Source of the DNA: Treponema sp.
GTDB taxonomy: Bacteria > Spirochaetota > Spirochaetia > Treponematales > Treponemataceae
Direction: 5' to 3'
Length of the DNA stretch: 64,000 bases
NCBI GenBank assembly: GCA_024682655.1
Contig: JAIKYZ010000109.1
Location: 1 to 64,000 of the forward strand
Positions 9,743-19,431 of the stretch are shown here, piece after piece (the first letter of the stretch is position 1; the number at the start of each line of letters is the position of its first letter). Position numbers and translations under genes: made by a program. Below the pieces are notes generated by a model. It did no database searches, was not told the origin of the DNA, and saw only the letters and a program-made list of their open reading frames with translations.

Positions 9743-9784
9743 TTAATACTAATACTTTTATTATTCTAATAATTAAGTAATTTT

Positions 9785-9827
9785 AGGACTGACTAATAAT
9801 TTTGGTTTTATTAGTCAGTCCTTTTTA
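9785..9827 (+). terminator. Rho-independent terminator
   Basis: AGGACTGACTAATAA (9785-9799)/TTATTAGTCAGTCCT (9808-9822) 15-bp perfect stem then TTTTT. Confidence 0.95.
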
Positions 9828-9925
9828 TTTACTAGACAGTCTAAAATCATTATAATTTTTTTCAAAATCAAATATTTAGCAATTTTTTTCTTTAGGATAA
9901 TTTTTGCGAATGGAGTGTAGATACA

Positions 9926-11509
9926 ATGATTACATGGTCAAATGCCGATAAACTTGAAGCTTGGAAAAAACTTTTATCTTTAAAGGGTATGGTTTCTGTT
10001 GCAGATGAACTTTCATCTTCCACTGCAGTTGATAGAATTTCAAAATATTCTATTCCTATGGGAGCAGGTCTTTCTTACAATTATGCAGCAAAAGAAGTAA
10101 ATGAACAGATTTTAAAAACTCTGTCAGACTTAGCAGAAGAAAGTCAGCTTGTAGAAAAGTATCAGGATTTACTTAATGGTTCTGTAATCAACACTGGCGA
10201 AAAAAGAATGGTTTTACATCAGCTTACTCGCGGTCAGTTGGGAAAGGATGTTATTGCTGACGGTGTAAATAAACGTGAATTTTACATTAATGAAGTAAAA
10301 AGAATTGCAGAATTTGCAGACCAGGTTCATTCTGGAAAAATTGTAAACGAAAAGGGCGAAAAATATACCAGCGTTTGTCAGATTGGTATTGGTGGTTCAG
10401 ATTTAGGTCCACGTGCTATGTACCTTGCTTTAGAAAACTGGGCTAAGAAAAATAATACTTTTAAGATGGAAGCACATTTTATTTCAAATGTTGATCCTGA
10501 TGATGCTGCCTCTGTATTAAAATCCCTTGATATTTCTAAAACAATTTTTATTCTTGTTTCAAAATCTGGAACAACTTTGGAAACTCTTACAAATGAATCT
10601 TTTGTAAAAAATTATATTAAAGCTGCCGGTTGTGATGCTTCTAAACACATGATTGCAGTTACTTCAGAAACTTCTCCATTGGCTCATAATCCAGCCTACA
10701 TGAAAGCATTCTATATGGACGATTTTATTGGTGGTCGTTATTCTTCAACTTCCGGGGTAGGTGGAGCAATTCTTTCCCTTGCCTTTGGTCCTAAGGTTTT
10801 CCAGGAATTCCTTGATGGCGCCAGCGAAGAAGATAAATTAGCTTTGAATAAAGATATCTTAAAGAACCCAGCCTTAATGGACGCTTTAATTGGTGTTTAC
10901 GAAAGAAATGTTCAGGAATATCCTGCAACTGCAATTCTTCCTTATTCTCAGGCACTTTCACGTTTCCCAGCACATTTACAGCAGCTTGATATGGAATCTA
11001 ACGGAAAATCTGTAAACCGCTTTGGAGAAAAAATTGATTATGTAACTGGTCCTGTAATTTTTGGTGAACCAGGAACAAATGGTCAGCATTCTTTCTACCA
11101 GTTATTACATCAGGGAACAGATATCCTTCCATTACAGTTTATTGCCTTCCAGGAAAATCAGACTGGCGAAGATGTTGTAATTGAAGATTCTACAAGTCAG
11201 AAAAAACTCTGTGCAAATGTTGTTGCTCAGATTGTTGCTTTTGCTTGTGGTAAAGAAGATGCAGATCCAAATAAATCTTTTGCAGGAAACAGACCTTCAA
11301 GCTTGATTTACGGTAAATCACTTTGTCCTAAATCTTTGGGAGCTTTACTTGCTCACTACGAAAATAAAGTTATGTTCCAGGGTTTTGTATGGAACATCAA
11401 CTCTTTTGACCAGGAAGGTGTACAGTTGGGTAAAAAATTGGCAAAGACCGTACTTTCTGGAAACATGGAAGGTGCCTTAAAAGCTTATGCTTCTTTGTTA
11501 ATTAAATAA
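9926..11509 (+). CDS. pgi: Glucose-6-phosphate isomerase
   Basis: PGI signatures (VSKSGTTLETLTN, GEPGTNGQHSFYQLLHQG). Confidence 0.97.
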   Translation: MITWSNADKLEAWKKLLSLKGMVSVADELSSSTAVDRISKYSIPMGAGLSYNYAAKEVNEQILKTLSDLAEESQLVEKYQDLLNGSVINTGEKRMVLHQLTRGQLGKDVIADGVNKREFYINEVKRIAEFADQVHSGKIVNEKGEKYTSVCQIGIGGSDLGPRAMYLALENWAKKNNTFKMEAHFISNVDPDDAASVLKSLDISKTIFILVSKSGTTLETLTNESFVKNYIKAAGCDASKHMIAVTSETSPLAHNPAYMKAFYMDDFIGGRYSSTSGVGGAILSLAFGPKVFQEFLDGASEEDKLALNKDILKNPALMDALIGVYERNVQEYPATAILPYSQALSRFPAHLQQLDMESNGKSVNRFGEKIDYVTGPVIFGEPGTNGQHSFYQLLHQGTDILPLQFIAFQENQTGEDVVIEDSTSQKKLCANVVAQIVAFACGKEDADPNKSFAGNRPSSLIYGKSLCPKSLGALLAHYENKVMFQGFVWNINSFDQEGVQLGKKLAKTVLSGNMEGALKAYASLLIK

Positions 11510-11534
11510 ATCTGCTGATTTTTAGGTAAAATAG

Positions 11535-11578
11535 AAAATCCACAGGGGACTTTTTTAGTTTTCTGTGGATTTTTTTTG
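11535..11578 (+). terminator. Rho-independent terminator of pgi
   Basis: AAAATCCACAG...CTGTGGATTTTTTTT. Confidence 0.9.
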
Positions 11579-11595
11579 TCTTTTGCCCAGGATAA

Positions 11596-11642
11596 TTGCA
11601 TTTTATGCAAAAAAACTGTATATTTCTTGTATAAATATGCAA
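11596..11642. promoter_or_regulatory. Putative tandem ArgR operator (two ARG-box-like palindromes)
   Basis: TTGCATTTTATGCAA (11596-11610, perfect palindrome) and TTGTATAAATATGCAA (11627-11642), about 31 bp centre to centre, just upstream of argR. Confidence 0.55.
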
Positions 11643-11663
11643 AAAAACTTGCGGAGTTTTAAA

Positions 11664-12134
11664 ATGAAAGAAAGACAATCACGCCTTAAGGCAATTAAAA
11701 ATTTAATCAAGAATAATACAATCGAAAGTCAGGATGAATTGCTTTCTCTTTTACAGAATGAAGGTTTTGATGTAACTCAGGCAACTTTAAGCCGTGATTT
11801 AAAACTTTTAAAAGTTGGAAAAGTTCCAGATGGAAAGTCAGGTTATATGTATGCCCTGCCTGGGGATGATGAAAATGGCGAAAACGAAGCAATTTATGTT
11901 ATGGATTTTTTGCGGGGTTATGTAAGCATTGATTTTAGTGGAAATATTGTTGTAATTAAAACTTTCTCGGGTCATGCTAATACTGTTTGTAATGCCCTTG
12001 ATAATCTTAATCTTGATGAAGTCTTGGGAACTGTTGCCGGCGATAACTGTATGTTTGCCTGCCTTAAAGAAGATGTTACTCACGAAGCTTTTATAGAAAC
12101 ACTCAAAAAACACTTACCTGGAATAGAAATCTAA
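11664..12134 (+). CDS. argR: Arginine repressor ArgR
   Basis: MKERQSRLKAIKNLIKNNTIESQDELLSLLQNEGFDVTQATLSRDLKLL is a typical ArgR HTH. The listed ORF start (11565) lies inside the pgi terminator, so ATG 11664 is preferred. Confidence 0.93.
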   Translation: MKERQSRLKAIKNLIKNNTIESQDELLSLLQNEGFDVTQATLSRDLKLLKVGKVPDGKSGYMYALPGDDENGENEAIYVMDFLRGYVSIDFSGNIVVIKTFSGHANTVCNALDNLNLDEVLGTVAGDNCMFACLKEDVTHEAFIETLKKHLPGIEI

Positions 12135-12194
12135 GTTTGTCTAATTTTTTGTTAACAGGTTTCATATTTTAATAAAATCCATTAAAGTAATGGT

Positions 12195-13508
12195 ATGCAA
12201 TTTACAAGTACTAGAAATTCTAAATTATCGGTGAAGTTTTCTCAGGCAGTTAAATCTTGTATTCCAGAAGACGGGGGAGTTTATGTACCATCTCCAGATG
12301 CAATTTATGATTTACGACGCTGGATTTATTATATAAACGAAGAAACCTCCTTTTCTTCAATTGCAGGAACTTTAACTTCTGCTTTTATGCAGGATGAAAT
12401 ATCTCCAATTCTCTGTGAAACTATTGCGACCACAGCCTTTCCTTTTAAACCAAATGTAAAGCAATTAGATAAAAACCTTTTCCAGATGGAATTATTTAAT
12501 GGCTACACAGGTTGTTATCGTGATTTTGGAGTTTCTTATCTTTGTTCATATTTGGAAACAACTCAGCAATTGTACGGTGGTTCTACACTTTTCCTTGATT
12601 ACACAAGTGGAGAATTAGGTTCTTTGCTGTGCAATGTTTTACGCAATAAAAAGCACATAAAAGCAGTAATTCTTTACAGAAAGGGTACAGTTCGTGGAAT
12701 TTCTAAAGAAGATTTAATTTTTAATGGTGGAAATATTCTTCCAATAGAAATTGACGCTTCGGAAAGTCAGATAAAAGAAATGCTCAGACAGGTATTCGCG
12801 GACAAAGAATTTGTAAAAGAAAATAATATTTCTGTTGCAAATACTACAAATGTCTGCAGATTGATGTCTCAGGTTTTTTACTATCCTTATTCTTTTGCTC
12901 AGATTAAAAATAAAATTGACGGCGAAATTTATTACGCTTCGGACGCTGGAAATTATTCTACTTTGATGTCTGGACTTTACAGCTGGCGTTTTGCTTTACC
13001 AGTAAATGGTTTTTACATGCCTGCTACTTCTGCCTTGAGTTGTGATCTTCAGGGAAATCCTAAAGTTCTTGATTCTTTTGTAGATCTTTCAAAAAGAGAT
13101 GAATCTAATCCTGTTGATCCTGCTAATCTTGAAAGACTGGAAAATTTCTTTAGCTTGAATGGAATTATGATGCGTAATTTTGTTTTCCCTGTAGAAGTTG
13201 ATGAAAAAGCAAGGGAAAAGGCTGCTAAAGAACTTTACATGAAATATGGCGTTTTTGCTGACCGGGCAACTGCCAGTGCTTATGCTTCTGTTATAAATGA
13301 TGCCGAAGAAATTTATGATGAAAATGGAGCTGTAGTTTTAATTTCTCAAAATCATCCCTCTTTAGATGCTGATTATTGCCGACATGTTTTGGGACAGGTT
13401 CCTTCAATGCCAGACAATGTAAAAGAAAGTTTAATTCCTCTTGAATTAAATAAGGCTCCATTAACGAGCGCAGAAGAAATTAAGAACTTAATCAAAAATA
13501 CCTTTTAA
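12195..13508 (+). CDS. thrC: Threonine synthase
   Basis: ThrC-like fold sequence (MQFTSTRNSKLSVKFSQAVKSCIPEDGGVYVP...). Confidence 0.9.
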   Translation: MQFTSTRNSKLSVKFSQAVKSCIPEDGGVYVPSPDAIYDLRRWIYYINEETSFSSIAGTLTSAFMQDEISPILCETIATTAFPFKPNVKQLDKNLFQMELFNGYTGCYRDFGVSYLCSYLETTQQLYGGSTLFLDYTSGELGSLLCNVLRNKKHIKAVILYRKGTVRGISKEDLIFNGGNILPIEIDASESQIKEMLRQVFADKEFVKENNISVANTTNVCRLMSQVFYYPYSFAQIKNKIDGEIYYASDAGNYSTLMSGLYSWRFALPVNGFYMPATSALSCDLQGNPKVLDSFVDLSKRDESNPVDPANLERLENFFSLNGIMMRNFVFPVEVDEKAREKAAKELYMKYGVFADRATASAYASVINDAEEIYDENGAVVLISQNHPSLDADYCRHVLGQVPSMPDNVKESLIPLELNKAPLTSAEEIKNLIKNTF

Positions 13509-13513
13509 AATAA

Positions 13514-13558
13514 AAAAAACTTAGCCAGCTTTTTAATTAAGTCAGCTAAGTTTTATTT
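13514..13558. terminator. Bidirectional terminator between convergent thrC and GH13 gene
   Basis: AAAACTTAGC (13516-13525)/GCTAAGTTTT (13545-13554), A-run on one side and T-rich on the other. Confidence 0.85.
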
Positions 13559-13594
13559 TAAGCTTTAGAATTACTAAGATAGTTCAGAAATTTT

Positions 13595-16500
13595 TTATTT
13601 TATTTCCTTACTCTTTTTATTTGCCTTTGCTTTTTTACTGTCGCTTTTTACAGATTTTTTAGCAGTCGAAGTTTTTTTGCTTGTTTTTGCAAAGACTTTC
13701 TTTTCTGATTTTTTAACAGTCTTTTTGACAGTTTTTTTACTTTCTTTAGGGGCAAACTCTTTAAGGAATAAATCGCATTTATAGGCTGCCTTTAATTTTG
13801 CTGCAAATAAATCTTTATGGAGTTTAGAAATTGCTTCTGCCTTTGAATCTTTTGCATTTAATTTCATAAAGAGAATTATAGTATTCAAATTTTCTTCTAT
13901 GATTTCTTTATTAAACCAGCGGACATTATCAAAGTTGTTGGCCCCGGAAAGTTTGTAAGCGTAAGGGCTTTGAACTAATAATTCAACAATTTTGTAAGCA
14001 AGGGCTTTTTCTTCTTTTGGTAATTTTTCGCTGCAAGAATAAGAAGCCAAAAGGAGATTCTTTCTTAAAAATCCCTTTAGATCTGCTTTTAGATATTGAT
14101 TAATTTTACGGCCTAAATTCCACTTACTTGCCAAACCATTTTCAGCATATTCTGCAGAAATTGCCCAGGCTTGCAGGGACAGTCCTAATTTTGGATTTGC
14201 TCCAAGCATCAAAAGTGCAAATTCTTCTGTATCAGCCTTCATTAATGCTTTTTGTAAATCTTTTGGGGCCTTTGGCATTTTTGAATTGTGAATTTTTACA
14301 AGTTTCTTTACACGATTTTTATAAAGGGCGAATTGTTTTTCTGGACTTGAAAGTTTTGTGATAGAAGAATCCAAGTTGCTGAATCTCTGGGCTGTTTTAT
14401 AAAAGGCCAGACCACTTTTTTCTGCCTGTGCAAAGATTTTATTGATTTTTGCCATATCAACAGTGACAACTTCTTTTTTAGACTTACCCTTAGCCTCTTT
14501 CTTTTCCTTATTTTGATTTTTATCTTCTTTACTTATGCCAGTAAATTCTTCAACGATTGGAATTAAAGCTTCTTTTGCAAAAACTTCGAAATCTTTGTAG
14601 AGATCTTTATAAATTAATTCCTGCCAGGCTGTTTCAATATCATCACAACCGGCCCCGTTCAAAAATTCGCACAAGATTTTATAGCGATGGTCTGCCTCGT
14701 CGCTTACCTGCTGAACATTTAAGAATACCTGATATTCAAAGCCGTTCAACATAATGTAAAGTCCATTCTGGCAGATTTCTGAAGATTTTCTGATAAACCA
14801 CTGTCTGCTTCTGTGTTCCTGGAAAATACAATATTTATCGTCCTCGGCGCTTAAATTTAAGCCCTGGGCAATAGATTTATTTTCCATTACAACTTCGTCG
14901 CCATTTCCTGTGTGAACTGCATAAGGATCAGAGAATTTAATCCATCCGTGAGCCTGATCATATTTATTGTTATAAAAAACAATTGCTCTTTCTTTTCCAC
15001 AACCATTTGAATAGGCAAAAACATTTTCGTTTACATGTCCGTCCTGCCATAAATCATAGAAGAGGAAGTTATCTACCCCGGAGAAGAGGTAACGTTTTTT
15101 CATAAGTGGGAATATATCGTGCCAGTGTCGGTCTACAAGATACTGACTTGGTTTTTCGTCTTTATAGGCTTTTGTATATTCCATTCCATATTTTTCTGTA
15201 AAGCCTTCAATCTGTCCGTGACCAAACATTGGAAGTCCTGGCATTGTAATCATCAAAGTACAAACACCAAAATATTTATCTCCATCTCCAAATTGAGCAA
15301 TGGCGGTTTCTTCGTCAGGATTGTTCATAAAGTTTACATAGCGTTTTAATACCTGAGGATCAAAAGTAATGGTGTTCTTTACTGTTTCCCTGTACTTTTG
15401 GTTTTGTTCCTTTTTCAACATATTCATAAAGGCTGAATTGTAAACTCTGTGCATTCCTAAAGTTCTAACAAAGTAGCCTTCCATCATCCAAAAGGCTTCG
15501 GCTAATAAAAGGGTGTCAGGGCATTCCTGGGCAACTCTGTCTACAACTTCTCTCCAGAATTCTTCTGGGATTGCGTCGTTAAATTCCTGAGTTGAAAGTC
15601 CTGTTTCGGATCTTGTTGCAATATCTCCACCATGTCCTGGTTCTGGATACCAAAGTCTTCTGATTGATTTTTTTGCCAGAACCATTGCGGCATCAAAGCG
15701 GATAATTGGGAAATTCTGGGCAACATGTAAGATTTCCTGAATTACTGCTTCCCGGGCCTGAGGATTTAAAAAATCAATCTGGGCTGTATCATTCCAAGGA
15801 AGGCCTGTACCGTCATTTCCATGGTAGATATAACGGGTATCTCCACTTTGATTATCAACTCTCTTAAAGACAACGGCACAGTCATCTTTTGAGTAATAAT
15901 GGTCTTCCAGGTAAATTGAAACTCTTGAATCTTGAGAAAGGTTTTCGCCATTAAAAGAATACTGAGGGAATGGATTATCTCTTCTTTGAATAAAAAGATC
16001 TGGTCTGTTGATTACCCAGTCTCCGTCCATTCCAGTATGATTTGGAACCATATCTGAAGCAAGTCTAATTCCCCTTTGCCAGAGTCTGTTTCTAAGATTA
16101 GCAAGGGCATCCCAGCCACCAATATTTTGAGCAATATTATAATCGTAGAGGGAATAAGCTGAGGCTGCTGCTTCTGGATTTCCACACTTTTGTTTAATTC
16201 TTTTTGAAGCCTTAGAACGTTCCCAAAGTCCAATAAGCCAAAGTCCGGTAAAACCTTGGTCCCTTAATTTATCAAGTTCTGGGTCTGGAATCTGGTCCAG
16301 TCTGGTGATTGAATAACCGTATTCTTTTGTCAGCTGATCAAGCCATACAAGTACAGTTTTTGCCATCAAAATAACATTTGGCATCCATTCACTGTCCGAA
16401 CTAAAACGTTCATATTCATTCATCAGATTTTCAAAACTGTAAGGAGATAAATCCGGGCCGTCAAATGCAGGATTTCCCCCAGAAAGAGATGCCCAGGCTG

Positions 16501-17284
16501 CTTTATTTTCTTCTGCAATTGCATCCATTCCCGCTAAGATTCTTTTTAGCCATTCTCCAAGGAATTCTGCCCAGTGTTTCTGGATATATTCCAGCTGGCC
16601 TTTTAAATCTTCTGGGGAAAATAAAACCGGTTCCCTTAAAAGATTAATCAGGTCGTGGTCAAAAGGTCCAAAGGTTGGCTGACTCTTTGAATATTTTTGG
16701 ATTTGAGCCCAGCTTTTATTGTAAAGTGGATTTTTAGCCAATTCCTTATCATCAAACAAAAGGGAAAAAGGTTTAAAAGCAGGGTTTTCGTTAGCAAGAT
16801 GTAAAAGGATTAATTCTTCAAGAGTCTGTTCCCTGTTAGAACGCTGGGTATTTGTTCCAGGATCTAAAGAAACTCTTTCTAAATATTCAATTGCGGTAGT
16901 TTTTTCCTTGTAAACTTCAACCGGTGGAAATTCTTTTATAAAGTCTAAAAGAAGGGAATCAACTTTTTCTTTTGTATTTTCTTTGTCCAATTGGGAGAGC
17001 AAATCAGTCATAAAAGTCTGAACTTTATTGCGACGGTAAAGCATACAAACGTAATGTAAAATCTCATCAATCAAACCCATTGCATTTAATTGGCCGGCAG
17101 ATACTTTTTTATTTTTATCACCAGTTTGAGTTTCTATGTAGTTGTTAAATAAAAGCTGAAAATCGCGGACGTTTTTCATGTTGGCAAAAACTACATTTCC
17201 ACTTGATGCAAACAAGCCCTGATTAAAGTCACATAAGTCTCTAACTTTTTTTGAGATATGAAATTCGTTGTATGATAGCTTCAT
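13595..17284 (-). CDS. Large GH13 alpha-amylase-family protein with Lys-rich C-terminal tail
   Basis: GH13 motifs (DMVPNHTG, PIIRFDAAMVL, LLAEAFWMMEGYF, MFGHGQ); 1229 aa. Confidence 0.88.
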   Translation of the reverse strand: MKLSYNEFHISKKVRDLCDFNQGLFASSGNVVFANMKNVRDFQLLFNNYIETQTGDKNKKVSAGQLNAMGLIDEILHYVCMLYRRNKVQTFMTDLLSQLDKENTKEKVDSLLLDFIKEFPPVEVYKEKTTAIEYLERVSLDPGTNTQRSNREQTLEELILLHLANENPAFKPFSLLFDDKELAKNPLYNKSWAQIQKYSKSQPTFGPFDHDLINLLREPVLFSPEDLKGQLEYIQKHWAEFLGEWLKRILAGMDAIAEENKAAWASLSGGNPAFDGPDLSPYSFENLMNEYERFSSDSEWMPNVILMAKTVLVWLDQLTKEYGYSITRLDQIPDPELDKLRDQGFTGLWLIGLWERSKASKRIKQKCGNPEAAASAYSLYDYNIAQNIGGWDALANLRNRLWQRGIRLASDMVPNHTGMDGDWVINRPDLFIQRRDNPFPQYSFNGENLSQDSRVSIYLEDHYYSKDDCAVVFKRVDNQSGDTRYIYHGNDGTGLPWNDTAQIDFLNPQAREAVIQEILHVAQNFPIIRFDAAMVLAKKSIRRLWYPEPGHGGDIATRSETGLSTQEFNDAIPEEFWREVVDRVAQECPDTLLLAEAFWMMEGYFVRTLGMHRVYNSAFMNMLKKEQNQKYRETVKNTITFDPQVLKRYVNFMNNPDEETAIAQFGDGDKYFGVCTLMITMPGLPMFGHGQIEGFTEKYGMEYTKAYKDEKPSQYLVDRHWHDIFPLMKKRYLFSGVDNFLFYDLWQDGHVNENVFAYSNGCGKERAIVFYNNKYDQAHGWIKFSDPYAVHTGNGDEVVMENKSIAQGLNLSAEDDKYCIFQEHRSRQWFIRKSSEICQNGLYIMLNGFEYQVFLNVQQVSDEADHRYKILCEFLNGAGCDDIETAWQELIYKDLYKDFEVFAKEALIPIVEEFTGISKEDKNQNKEKKEAKGKSKKEVVTVDMAKINKIFAQAEKSGLAFYKTAQRFSNLDSSITKLSSPEKQFALYKNRVKKLVKIHNSKMPKAPKDLQKALMKADTEEFALLMLGANPKLGLSLQAWAISAEYAENGLASKWNLGRKINQYLKADLKGFLRKNLLLASYSCSEKLPKEEKALAYKIVELLVQSPYAYKLSGANNFDNVRWFNKEIIEENLNTIILFMKLNAKDSKAEAISKLHKDLFAAKLKAAYKCDLFLKEFAPKESKKTVKKTVKKSEKKVFAKTSKKTSTAKKSVKSDSKKAKANKKSKEIK

Positions 17285-17311
17285 TATTTTAGTAATTAAT
17301 CAAAAAGATGA

Positions 17312-19351
17312 TTAACTTCTCCCATTACATATATTTTGAATTTTGTTTATTAAATCTTTATCGTCTAAAAGTTCTTCCAGGCTTACAGGCAGTCTATAAG
17401 TCCAGTTGAATTTATTTACAGTGCCCGGAACATTTATTCTTTCCTCCTGGGCACTTTCAAGCCAGTATTTTTTATTCATATAAAGATAATCTTGCAGAGG
17501 ATTTATATACCAGAGGCTGGCACTTTTTCCACATTCTTTTAAGATTGATTCTGCAATTTCCGGTGAAAATTCCTGATTTTCCTCCAAATCGATTAAATCG
17601 CCCACATTGCATTTTTCTTCTTTTTCAGTTTGATTTTTCTCCAATTTGCGATTTTTAATTTCCTCATCAAACCACTGACGAATTGTAGAAGAATCGTGAA
17701 CAGAAGTAGTTGTAATAGAAAGGGGAGTGTAATCTTCAAAAGGAAGATAAGGCTGTCCTTCTTGAGACCACTTTCTGCACCAGCGAACAACTCTAAGTCC
17801 CAGAATTTTATGTTCAAGCATAGTTTGAGGAACGCAGTCAATGCTAACTCCTAAGTCTTCGCCGCAAGGAATCATTTTTAAGCCTTCTGTAATTGCGGTA
17901 AAGATTTCGTCGGCCTGCTTTTTCCAGAGTTTTTCGTTTTTCTTGTTCAGCTGGCTGAATAATTCTTCCAGTTTTGATTTTTCAGCTTCGTTTAAGGAAG
18001 CCCAGGAAGTAGATTTTCCATAAGTCCAGAGAGGAATGAATTTATTCTTTGAAATCTCAATTAAAGTTCTGTTTGACCAGTATTCAACCAGTTTTTCTTT
18101 TATTCTATGGGCCGCATCCTGATTACAGAGATTTTTAAAATCACAATCCCAAATTTCCTGACTTCCCTTAAGATTTTTATTAAAAAGCCAGAGTTCTTCG
18201 TTTCCTATCTGCTGGCAAAGAAGTTCAAGTATCTGGTGGGAAACTTCATGATTCCAGGTTATATCTTCTACAATATTTGTAGGAATATGTGGCTGACTCA
18301 ACCAGCGGATTCTGTCGTCGTCAAAGCCTAATTCATATAAATCTTCCCGTTTAAAAGAGGCGTAGGGCTCTGTATGACCGTTTAGGGCATTGCAGTCGGC
18401 ACTTGGAATTGCCCAGATTCTAAAAAATCCCAGAATGTGGTCTAATCTGTAGGCATCATAATATTTTGCGGCAACTTTAAGTCTGTTTTTCCACCAGCTG
18501 TAATTGTCTGCTTTTAAGGCCTTCCAGTTATAAGTTGGAAATCCCCAGTTTTGGCCATTTGGATTATCTCCATCGGCTGGAGAACCTGCCCTTAAATCCT
18601 GATTAAAGAAATTTGGATAGGCCCAGGCGTCGCAGGAATCTTCGTTCATAAGAATTGGCATATCCCCTTTGATAAGAAGGCCCATTTCTTTTACTTTTTT
18701 TACTGCTTCTTCAAACTGTTGATTTGCAATTACCTGACACCAGATGTAAAAGTAATGTTCTTTTTGAAAGGCCTTGGTCTTCCACAAACTTTCTATTTCT
18801 TCAGGACTTTTTTTCTGGTCGTTTTGATGCCAGCTTTTCCAACTTGCCTGCATGTAGTTTCTTTTAAGATTTTTGTAAACGGCATAGGTTTTGGCCCAGG
18901 GATTAGCTTTTATCCATTTTGTCATTTCTTCGGACAGTTTTCCGCTTTGTCCCAACTGGGTCTTAAAATAAAGCTGTTTTAGAATATTGATTTTAGCTTC
19001 AAGAATGTCATCGTAATCGTATCTAAGTTTGTAAGCATTTTTACTTACAAAAGTATCATAAGCCCTGGCAAAAATTTCATCAGATTTATAAACTTCAGAG
19101 AATTCGGGAATATCTTTGATTCTTATATAAATCGGGTGAAGGGCAAAGGCAGAAAGCCCAGAATAGGGGGAACTTTGAGTTCCTGTATCATTAACCGGCA
19201 GAAGCTGAATAATCTCAAAACCTGCTTCTTTACAAAACTTTCCTAATTGAACCAAATCGGGGAATTCCCCAATTACAGGATTTTCTTTTGTATAAAGTGC
19301 TCCCAAAGGAAGTACAATTCCTGTAAGTTTTTTATTTTTCCAAGTAGCCAT
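17312..19351 (-). CDS. malQ: 4-alpha-glucanotransferase
   Basis: GH77 features (SPYSGLSAFALHPIYI, RLDHILGFFRIWAIP, EDLGVSIDCVPQTM, TTSVHDSSTIRQW). Confidence 0.93.
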   Translation of the reverse strand: MATWKNKKLTGIVLPLGALYTKENPVIGEFPDLVQLGKFCKEAGFEIIQLLPVNDTGTQSSPYSGLSAFALHPIYIRIKDIPEFSEVYKSDEIFARAYDTFVSKNAYKLRYDYDDILEAKINILKQLYFKTQLGQSGKLSEEMTKWIKANPWAKTYAVYKNLKRNYMQASWKSWHQNDQKKSPEEIESLWKTKAFQKEHYFYIWCQVIANQQFEEAVKKVKEMGLLIKGDMPILMNEDSCDAWAYPNFFNQDLRAGSPADGDNPNGQNWGFPTYNWKALKADNYSWWKNRLKVAAKYYDAYRLDHILGFFRIWAIPSADCNALNGHTEPYASFKREDLYELGFDDDRIRWLSQPHIPTNIVEDITWNHEVSHQILELLCQQIGNEELWLFNKNLKGSQEIWDCDFKNLCNQDAAHRIKEKLVEYWSNRTLIEISKNKFIPLWTYGKSTSWASLNEAEKSKLEELFSQLNKKNEKLWKKQADEIFTAITEGLKMIPCGEDLGVSIDCVPQTMLEHKILGLRVVRWCRKWSQEGQPYLPFEDYTPLSITTTSVHDSSTIRQWFDEEIKNRKLEKNQTEKEEKCNVGDLIDLEENQEFSPEIAESILKECGKSASLWYINPLQDYLYMNKKYWLESAQEERINVPGTVNKFNWTYRLPVSLEELLDDKDLINKIQNICNGRS

Positions 19352-19431
19352 ATAAAGAAAATTATAACACAGAATGACAAATATCGTTGAAAATACTGAG
19401 TATAAATTTAAGGAAAATAAAGAAAGAATTG

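Noticed and set aside
11565-11663. N-terminal extension of argR from the ORF track
   Set aside because: The start overlaps the pgi terminator and the candidate operators; MKERQSRL at 11664 aligns with the normal ArgR N-terminus.
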